Part shown: positions 55,472 to 64,000 of the stretch, one piece after another
Numbering within the stretch: the first letter of the stretch is position 1
Layout of the letters: each line of letters starts with the position of its first letter
Assembly: GCF_910592395.1 (NCBI RefSeq)
Contig: NC_088310.1
Coordinates: forward strand, 18,297,501-18,361,500
Direction: 5' to 3'
Source of the DNA: Lineus longissimus
Taxonomy: Eukaryota > Nemertea > Pilidiophora > Heteronemertea > Lineidae
DNA: 64,000 nt
Position numbers and translations under genes: made by a program
Notes under the pieces: generated by a model
The model's input: only the letters and a program-made list of their open reading frames with translations
Database searches by the model: none
Told to the model about the DNA's origin: nothing

Positions 55472-56993
55472 TTGGGAAGATTGGAGCCAGCAAGATACTC
55501 CAGTTGGAAGAGGATGTGCCGAGTAAGGGCATGGGTTGATCGCTTTCTGGAAAATTGCAGGTTGCCAGCTGATTTGAGAAGGACAAGCAGCATATTAGAG
55601 CCAGAGGAGATAAAGGACACCGAAGCCTTTTACATCCGATACTGCCAGGCAGCTGAATTTGGGGCCGAGAAAAGGGCCATAAAGTCAAAACGAGAGGTAT
55701 CAAGAGGATCCAAGTTGTCATCGCTGAGGCCTACATTAGACACCGATGATGTGATGAGATTGGATGGGAGGCTGAGCCAAGCACAGTATCTACCTTTGGA
55801 GATGAAGTACCCAACAATCCTACCAAGAAACCATCGAGTGACGAAGCTTGTAGTAAAGGATGCCCATGAAACCTGCAAACATCTTGGGACAAACCAGGTA
55901 TTGTCCCACCTGTCAGCGAGATATTGGATCCTGTCAGCCAGAGAAGTCATACGATAATGGGAGAAAGAATGCAATCACTGCAAACGTCGGAAAAGCCAAC
56001 CGCGACCCCCATTGATGGCGCCACTGTCCGAGTCAAGATCAAGAATGTCCATGAGAGCATTTGTGGAGAGCTCTGTCGATTTCGCTGGACCCTTCATCAC
56101 TAAACAAGGTCGAGGAAAGACGCGTCAGAAAAGATATCTCTGTCTTTTCACATGTCTCGCAACCAGGGCGATACATTTAGAGATGGCTTACAGCATGAAC
56201 ACAGACAGCTTTCTGAACGCCTTTTTCCGGATGGCTTCAAGACGAGGATTACCTGCTGACTTGACCTCAGATAATGGCGGAAATCTACGCGGTGGAAAGA
56301 ACGAGCTAGAATTATTGGAGGCAGTCAGGAGTCTTGATGAGAAGAAGATCCAGCAAACGGCGACAACCTATGGAGTACGTTGGCATTTTCACCCCCCAGA
56401 GACTCCACACTTCTCTGGGGTACACGAGATCATGATCAAGGCAGCCAAAAAGGCGATCAAAGCAATCCTAAGGAATGCCGAGATCAATGATGAAGAACTT
56501 CACAGCGCCATCGTTGGAGCAGAGGGATTGATAAATTCACGGCCATTGACTTATCAGTCCGGAAATCACCAAGATGTTGTCCCACTGACTCCCAACCACT
56601 TTCTACATGGGAGTCTTGGAGGACGATTCGCACCAGAGACTATTGACACGTCCGATTTCAATCCAAGACGACGTTGGCGAAGAGTCCAGGAGATCGTCCT
56701 ACACTTCTGGGATCGTTGGATGCAGGAGTGGTTACCAACGCTACATACGAGGAAGAAATGGCAGAAGAACCAAGACCATGCAGTGTCAGGTTGGGGATGT
56801 AGTCATCATCGCATCCACTAACCTCCCAAGAGGCAAATGGCCGCTTGGCCGGGTTGTCCGAGTCTACCCCGGGCCAGATGGAAACGTCAGAGTCGCCGAT
56901 GTCCAAGTTGGCGAAACCATCTCCAAACGTCCAGTGGTAAAGCTATGTCCACTGGAACACTACGAAGACGACAACAAAGAAGAAGACGAGTAG
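55472..56993 (+). pseudogene. Outer BEL/Pao integrase and C-terminal domain, broken
   Basis: 55472-55957 ends in the integrase zinc finger (H..., HETCKHLG; C-x2-C just after the TAA, at ECNHC). 56012-56821 holds the core: VDFAGPFITK (first Asp), LTSDNGGNLRG (second Asp), with the Glu region HEIMIKAAKKAIKA, then LINSRPLTY and LTPNHFLHG. The last part shifts to 56607-56993 ([26 protein letters not shown]). At least two stops or frameshifts make it non-functional as read. Confidence 0.8.
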
Positions 56994-58377
56994 CGTATTA
57001 TCAAATCGGGAGCCGTATCGTCACTTTCGATCAGAGACAATGCCAAAATAACGATTGTTACGAAATGTATTGCCATGGTAATCAAAAGAACAATCTACGC
57101 AAATTTACCATGGAATTTACGTGGTCTACAGTATCGGAAATCCCCCGTTCAAATGGGATTTTCAATCGTCGAGGGACATCAAATTCGAGAGAATCATCAC
57201 GTCCGAGACAACTTCCACAACACGAACGTTTTTATATAGGACATCCAGTAATATTCGTCGAATCTACCTTTTTTCGAGACGTTTCCACAACAAGAATGCC
57301 GTTTTCGGGACATTCGTCGCATTTCGTCCGGTCATTTCGAAAAAGGAACGATAAGGTGAAACAAACTGGCATTTTTCAGTTGTTGAAGCCTAAAGGGGAC
57401 TGAGCTTGGGGTTAATTTGCATTTCTGGGTGAGAGTTTGCAAAATTGGGTGAATTTTCCTGGTTTTCCGGGTGTTGGTGGATGGTTTTCCACAGTATGTG
57501 TTATTTGGGAGAAAAATTGGTGAAAATATAGCTCAAGTCCTTCTTTGGTCAAACAACTCTTATGTCAATCTAGTGAAAGTCAGTGAAAGGCTCACAATTC
57601 ATAATTCAGGGAGGAAATTCATTTGTGACATCAAAGTGAATTTTCAGTTATTTTATGGGCCATGTCAAGGCAAGGTTTTTGAGTTTTTGGTGAAGTTGGA
57701 TAGTTTTTAGAGTTTTGAGGTTTTGGAAAACACAGGGTTAATGTTGCAAATAAGAATTGTATTTGCACTGACCAGAATCTTGCTCAAACAGTGTCAAATC
57801 TAGCTGAAATTGGGTTTCTATACAATGTACCAGTGTACATAAGGTACATGTACGTGCATTTGGACAAATTCTGAATTCCATGATGGGACTTGTGCGGTCT
57901 TACAGGATGGACAATAACAAGAAAAGAAATCTATAAACTTCGGATTCTGGTGAAAATCGACATTTATTCATCATGTACAAACGGTATATGTTTACGACTG
58001 AAGTTGAAATATTGGACATTGGACAGCATTGTTTACAGCAAGAGCAGTGTTGATGCCGTATAATAATAATTTTGGACATTTTGACCAATCTTGAGGAGAA
58101 TCCCTCCAGTGTTTTAATTTGAAGGTTTTGAGCCCAATCAACAAATTCTTGAGTTCTTTGATGGCAACACTTGTGAGTTTTAAGTGATGTGGTTTGCCAC
58201 CATCTCACAGTTGATCATACATTAATTGTAGTTGGTTTTATACTTGGGTCATTTGCTTCAGTGAGTTTTAGAGTTGTGACAAAGTTTTGAGTTCTAAGCT
58301 TTAGGTTAAGTTTTGGGTACAAACATTAAATGTATAATTACTGGGTTGTAAACTGTAAGCTTCCAAGGAGGGGAGGA
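56994..58377. other. Outer BEL/Pao 3' internal region, no supported gene
   Basis: AT-rich sequence between pol and the 3' LTR. Open frames at 56837-57403 and 57471-57710 have no recognisable domain. It ends in a purine tract at ~58362-58377. Confidence 0.6.
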
Positions 58378-58585
58378 TGTTCTGAAGAGTGATGTAGACA
58401 AGTCACAACCAGAGACAGGTCCGTCTGAGTACGGTGTTGCCATCTGGTGAGAGTTTTGGGAGGTGTGTGGCAGCATGGTAAAATGGAAGATGGTTTATTT
58501 TAAGAATATCAATAACACGCTTTTCGTTTAGTTATCAAGTTTCGTTGGTTCTTTGGAGTCGTCAGGAGGACATATCAGGAGAACA
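58378..58585 (+). repeat. 3' LTR of the outer BEL/Pao element
   Basis: Matches 40511-40718; followed by target duplication ATGGC. Confidence 0.92.
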
Positions 58586-58610
58586 ATGGCTTGTGCGTTC
58601 TTCCCGTTGA

Positions 58611-58852
58611 TAATAATAATGAGTCTTTTTGAAGCGCAATTCCGTGACACTAAGTTCTCGCTCAAAGCGCTTTGGGATATCATATTATTACCCCGGTCTC
58701 CACAGAAATAAATCAGGGGTTTCAAGGAGCAACCAGAAGGTGCTCACTTGAACTCGACCAGTAGGGGAACTGAGCAGTGACTCGGCCGGGAGTCGAACCC
58801 ACGACCTCCTGATCATGAGACCGCCTCTCTTCCACTGCGCTACCGCTGCCCC
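58611..58852 (-). mobile_element. tRNA-derived SINE, copy B
   Basis: Same element as 28080-28322, duplicated with the surrounding segment. The A box reads GGTAGCGCAGTGG and the B box GGGTTCGACTCCC, closer to the canonical tRNA boxes than copy A. Confidence 0.8.
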
Positions 58853-59109
58853 GTGCCCCGTTGATGACATCTACCATAGGCCCAAATGTGTTCAGTTCAT
58901 GCTGTGCCAGCTATGGTGAGTCTGTATGATACAGGCAGAAGTTGGCTGATGTACAATGTACTCCATGGCCGTGTAGGCTGCATCCAGTGCAGAGGAACAA
59001 TCTGCACACCCGAGATCGCGAAGCTCAAGTGACTGGAAGACGGCGTTCCTCCATTAAAGAAACAGACTCTATTTCCAGGTAACTAAAGCCCATTGTGGGC
59101 ATCCCCAGG

Positions 59110-62100
59110 ACCGCCAGCTGGAGACGAGGACATCCAGGACCTCTTGCCAGAGTCGAGGACATGACACTAGTCCGACGAAACGCACACCAAGGACCTCTAG
59201 TGGGGTTACTTGACCCGAGAACGGAACACATCTTCAGTAGATCAGTATCGATCTGTCCACTAAATGCACAACCAGACTTCAAGCAGGTTGTTGGGGCCGA
59301 GGACAGTAATAGTCCAATGAAGGCACATCACCAGCAGGTCATTGGAGTCGAGGACAACACTTTTCCAATTAAGAGACATCCTCCGTGGATCAGTCTCTGT
59401 CCACGAATACACATCCAGAACCTCCAGCAGATCATTTGGGCCGAGGACAGTAATTGTCAAATGAAGGCACATCACCAGCAGGTTATTGGAGACGAGGACA
59501 ATACTTTTGCAAAGAAGAGACATCCCCCGTGGATCAGTCTCTGTCCACGAATGCACAGCGAGAACCACCAGCAGGTCATTGGGGCCGAGGACAGTTATTG
59601 TCCAATGAAGGCACATCACCAGCAGGTTATTGGAGACGAGGACAGTCCTTTTCCAATGAAGAGACATCCTCCGTGGATCAAAATCTGTTCACTAAATGCA
59701 CACCCAGAACCTCCAGCAGGTCATTGGGGCCGAGGACAGTAATTGTCCAATGAAGGCACATCACCAGCAGGTCAATGGAGACGAGGACAGTACTTTTCCA
59801 ATGAAGAGACATCCCCGCGGATCAGTCTCTGTCCACGAATGCGCACCGAGAACCTCCAGCAGGTCACTGGGGCCGAGGACAGTAATTGTACAACGAAGGT
59901 ACATCACCAGCAGGTTATTTGAGACGAGGACTACTTTTCCAATGAAGAGACATCCTCCGTGGATCAGCATCTCTTCACTGAATGCACAGCCAGAACCTCC
60001 AGCAGGTCATTGGGGCCGAGGACAGTACTTGTCCAATGAAGGCATATCACCAGTGGAAGAGTATCTGTCAAATGAATGAACACCCAGGATTTCCAGCAGG
60101 TTGTTGGGGCCGAGGACAGTACTTGTCCAATGAAGGCATATCACCAGTGGAAGAGTATCTGTCAAATGAATGAACACCAAGTACCTCCAGCAGGTTGTTG
60201 GGGCCGAGGACAGTACTTGTTTAATGGGGTCACATCTCCAGAGGAAAAGTCTGTATCCATGAATGCATACCCAGAACCACCAGCAGGTGAATGGGGCCTA
60301 GGACAGTAATTGTCAAATGAAGGCACATCACCAGCAGGTCATTGGAGACGAGGACAGAACTTTTCCAATGAAGGGAGCCGAGGCGAGCACTTGTCCAATG
60401 AAGGCATATCACCAGTGGAACAGTATCTTTCAAATGAATACACCCCCAGTACGTCAAGCAGGTTATTGGAGACGAGGACAGTCATTTTCCAATGAAGAGA
60501 CATCCTCCGTGGATCAGTATCTGTCCACGAATGCACACACAGAACCTCCATCAGGTTGTTGGGGCCGAGGACAGTACTTTTCCAATGAAGGCATATCACC
60601 AGTGGAAGAGTATCTGTCAAATGAATGAACACCAAGTACCTCCAGCAGGTTGTTGGGGCCGAGGACAGTACTTGTCTAATGAGGTCACATGTCCAGAGGA
60701 AAAGTCTGTGTCCAGAAGTGCATACCCAGAACCACCAGCAAGTGATTGAGGCCGAGGACAGTAATTGTTCAATGAAGGTACATCACCAGCAGGTTATTTG
60801 GGACGAGGACTTCTTTTGCAATGAAGAGACATTTTCCGTGGATAGGTATCTCTTCACTGAATGCACGCCCAGGACATTGGGGCCGAGGACAGTACTTTTC
60901 CAATGAAGGCATATCACCAGTGGAACAGTATCTGTAAAATGAATGCACACCCAGGACGTCAAGCAGGTTATTGGAGACGAGGACAGTCATTTTCCAATGA
61001 GGAGACATCCTCCGTGGATCAAAATCTGTTCACTGAATGCACACCCAGGACCTCCAGCAGGTTGTTGGGGCCGAGGACAGTACTTGTCTAATGAGGTCAC
61101 ATCTCCAGAGGAAAAGTCTGTGTCCACGAATGCATACCCAGAACTACCAGCAGGTGATTTGGGCCGAGGACAGTAGTTGTTCAATGAAGGCACATCACCA
61201 TTAGGTTTTTTGGAGACGAGGACAGTACTTTTCCAATGAAGAGACATCCCCCAGTGGATCAGTCTCTGTCCACCAATGCACACTCAGAACCTCCAGCAGA
61301 TCATTTGGGCCAAGGACAGTAATTGCCCAATGATGGCTTATCACCAGCAAGTCATTGGAGACGAGGACAGTACTTTTCCAATGAAGAGACATCTTCCGTG
61401 GATCAGTCTCTGTCCACGAATATACACCTAGAACCTCAAGCAGGTCATTGGGCCGAGGACAGTAATTGTCCACTGAAGGCACATCAACAGCAGGTTGTTG
61501 GAGACGAGGACAGTCCTTTTCCAATGAAAAGATATCCTCCGTGGATCAAAATCTGTTCACTGAATGCACACCCAGGACCTCCAGCAGGTTGTTGGGGCCA
61601 AGGACAGTACTTGTCTAATGAGGTCACATCTCCAGAGGAAAAGTCTGTGTCCACGAATGCATACCCAGAACCACCAGCAGGTGATTTGGGCCGAGGACAG
61701 TAATTGTTCAATAAAGGCACATCACCAGCTGGTCATTGGAGACGAGGACAGTACTTTTCCAATGAAGAGACATTCTCCGTGGATCAGTCTCTGTCCACGA
61801 ATACACATCAAGAACCTGAAGCAGGTCATTGGGGCCGATGACAGTACATTTCCAATGAAGAGACATCTTCCGTGGATCAGTATCTGTTCACTGAATGCAC
61901 ACCCAGGACCTCCAGCAGGTCATTGGAGCCGAGGACAGTACTTGTCTAATGAAGGCACATCTCTGTCTACTGACTCCAATGGAGACCCAGAACCTCCAGC
62001 ATGTTGTTGGAGCTGAGGACAGTACTTGTCCAATGAAGGCATCTCTCCTGTCCGATGATGGCACACCCAGGACATCCAGTAGGTTATTGGGGCTGCGGAT

Positions 62101-63902
62101 AGTACTTGTCCAATGAGGTCACATCTCCAGTGGATAAGTCTCCGCCCACGAATGCATACCCAGAACCTCCAGCAGGTCATTGGGGCCGAGGACAGTGATT
62201 GTCCAATGAAGGAACATCACCAGCATGTTATTGGAGACGACGACAGTACTTTTGTAATCAAGAGACATTCCCCGTGGTTTAGTCTCTGTCCACGAATACA
62301 CACCCAGAACCTTCAGCAGGATATTGGGGCCGAGGACAGCAATTGTCGAATGAAGACACATCACCAGTTGGTCATTGGGGCCGAGGACAGTATATTTCCA
62401 ATGAAGAGACATCCTCCGTCATTATCTGTTCAGTAAATGCACCCCCAGGACATCCAGCAGGTCATTGGAACCGAGGACAGTACTTATCTAATGAAGGCAC
62501 ATATCTGTCTACTGATTACGATGGACAACAAGAACCTCAAGCAAGTTGTATGAGCTGAGGACAGTACTTGTCCAATGAAGGTATATCTCCTGTCCGATGA
62601 TGGCACACCCAGGACATCCAGTAGGCTATTGGTGACGAGGACAGTACTTGTCCAATGAGGTCACATCTCCAGTTGACAAGTCTCCGTCCGCGAATGCATA
62701 CCCAGAACCTCCAGCAGGTCATTGGGGCCGAGGACAGTAATTGTCCAATAAAGGCATGTCACCAGTAGAACTGTATCTGTCAAATGAATGCACACCCAGG
62801 ACATCCAGCTGGTTATTGGAGACGAGGACAGTACTTTTCCAATGAAGAGACATCCCCCGTGGATCAGTCTCTTTCCATCAATGCACATCCAGAACCTCCA
62901 GCAGATCATTTGGGCCGAGGACAGTCATTGTCGAATGAAGGCACATCACCAGCAAGTTATTTGAGACGAGGAGAGTACTTTTCCAATGGAGAGACATCCC
63001 CGTGGATCAGTCTCTGTCAACGAATGCATACCCAGAAGCTCCAGCAGGTCATTGGGGCCGAGGACAGTATTTGTCCAATGAAGGCACATCACCAGCATGT
63101 TATTGGAGACGACCACAGTACTTCTCCAATGAAGAGCCATCCCCCGTGGCTCAGTATCTCTTCTCTGAATGCACACCCAGGACCTCCAGCAGGTCATTGG
63201 AGCCGAGGACAGTACTCGTCCAATAAAGGCATATCACCAGTGGAACAGTATCTGCCATATGAATGCACACCCAGGACGTCCAGCAGATTATTGGAGACCT
63301 CCAGCAGGTCATTGGAGCCGAGGACAGTACTTATCTAATGAAGGCACATATCTGTCTACTGATTACAACGGACACCAAGAACCGCAAGTATGTTGTTGGA
63401 GCTGAGGACAGTACTTGTCCGATGAAGGCATATCTCCTGTCCGATGATGGCACACCCAGGACTTCCAGTCGGCTATTGGGGTCGAGGACAGTACGTGTCC
63501 AATGAGGTCACATCTCCAGCGGACAAGTCTCCGTCCACGAATGTATACCCAGAACCTCCAGCAGGTCATTGGGGCCGAGGACAGTAATTGTCCAATGAAG
63601 GCACATCACCAGCAGGTTATTGGCGACGACGACAGTACTTTTCTAATGAAGAGACATCCACCGTGGTTTAGTCTCTGTCCAGGAATGCACACCCACAACC
63701 TCCAGGAGGACATTTGGGCCGAGGACAGTAATTGTCGAATGAAGGCATATCACCAATAGGTTATTGGAGACGAGGACAGTACTTTTCCAATGAAGGCATA
63801 TCACCAGTGGAACAGTATATTTCAAATGAATGCACACCCAGGACCTCCAGCAGGTCATTGGGGCCGAGGACAGTACTTGTCCAATGAAGGCATATCGCCA
63901 GT
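59110..63902 (+). repeat. Minisatellite array 4
   Basis: Same A/B modules in + orientation. Higher-order blocks recur, for example around GTTGTTGGGGCCGAGGACAG followed by TCTCCAGAGGAAAAGTCTGT at 60.2k, 60.7k, 61.1k and 61.6k. Long open frames here come from module lengths divisible by three. Confidence 0.9.
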
Positions 63903-64000
63903 GTGCATTCGTGGACAGAGACTGATCCATGGGGATGTCTCTTCATTTGTAAAGTAGTGTCCTCGTCTCCAATAACCTGCTGGTGATGTGCCTTCATTGG
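63903..64000 (-). repeat. Minisatellite in inverted orientation at the window end
   Basis: From GTGTGCATTCGTGGACAGAG to CTTCATTGG the modules run on the minus strand, opposite to all preceding arrays, and without transition sequence. Confidence 0.85.

Larger units (their letters stand above)
40511..58585 (+). mobile_element. Outer BEL/Pao LTR retrotransposon
   Basis: 208-bp LTRs at 40511-40718 and 58378-58585 start TGTTCTG and end GAGAACA and appear to differ at about one base. The 5-bp target duplication is ATGGC (40506-40510 and 58586-58590), and the empty site with one ATGGC is at 28056-28060. A purine tract (AAGGAGGGGAGGA) precedes the 3' LTR. Gag, protease, RT-RNase H and integrase order is that of BEL/Pao. 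It is interrupted by a second BEL/Pao element and a foldback element; the net length is about 8.1 kb. Confidence 0.92.

Noticed and set aside
58688-58870. 60-codon ORF on minus within the SINE
   Set aside because: Typical chance frame across a tRNA-derived SINE head.
59095-62436. Long open frames (up to 215 codons) in the minisatellite arrays
   Set aside because: They arise in several frames and both strands because module lengths are multiples of three; they start and stop at random points and show no gene structure.

Overview
The window is eukaryotic, very probably a marine invertebrate animal (a lophotrochozoan such as a mollusc, annelid or brachiopod, or an invertebrate deuterostome; the sequence alone does not decide). 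It has spliced genes with GT/AG introns, AATAAA signals, a tRNA-derived SINE, two non-LTR retrotransposons, two nested BEL/Pao LTR retrotransposons and a large minisatellite family.

The biological core is a duplicated ALPK1-TIFA innate-immune module. In vertebrates the alpha-kinase ALPK1 binds the bacterial sugar ADP-heptose through its helical N-terminal domain and phosphorylates a Thr near the N-terminus of the FHA adaptor TIFA; TIFA then oligomerises through pThr-FHA contacts and signals through TRAF6 to NF-kB. Two complete seven-coding-exon ALPK1-like genes are present: ALPK1a on + (7671-13042, 984 aa) and ALPK1b on - (26189-20619, 1034 aa). Each is accompanied by a TIFA-like FHA gene: TIFA-a on + (cut by the window start, ends 632) and TIFA-b on - (39245-38349, 298 aa). 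Equivalent splice junctions in both kinases give intact frames with total coding lengths divisible by three. The residues at positions I recall as the human ADP-heptose pocket are kept.

The unexpected feature is an acidic D-P-[E/D]-A-D-T motif that resembles the ALPK1 phosphorylation site of TIFA. It occurs several times in the TIFA-like proteins and also inside the linker of the kinases themselves (once in ALPK1a, twice in ALPK1b). This suggests a multivalent kinase-adaptor pThr/FHA network.

Layout: 1-632 TIFA-a; 657-6014 decayed CR1-like LINE inside the TIFA-a 3'UTR; 6015-7650 spacer with a perfect hairpin; 7652-13.6k ALPK1a; 7.3-14.36k and 19.3-26.5k the two arms of a large palindrome; 14.37-18.49k minisatellite in the palindrome centre; 20.6-26.2k ALPK1b; 26.7-28.8k a copy of the TIFA-b upstream region (TATA box, 5'UTR exon with conserved uORF, SINE, minisatellite) placed upstream of ALPK1b, with a scar where a TIFA gene appears to have been deleted; 28.6-30.4k and 36.2-37.8k minisatellite split by a second LINE (30.4-36.2k); 38.0-39.3k TIFA-b; 39.34-40.5k the TIFA-b promoter region; 40.5-58.6k a BEL/Pao element containing a second BEL/Pao element (43.55-52.0k) and a foldback transposon (52.09-53.6k); 58.6-59.1k SINE; 59.1-64.0k minisatellite, which flips orientation near 63.9k.

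Read together, the locus appears to have grown by inverted and direct duplication, and one kinase copy may now sit behind the adaptor's promoter. All functional statements are inferences from sequence resemblance recalled from memory; no search was run.
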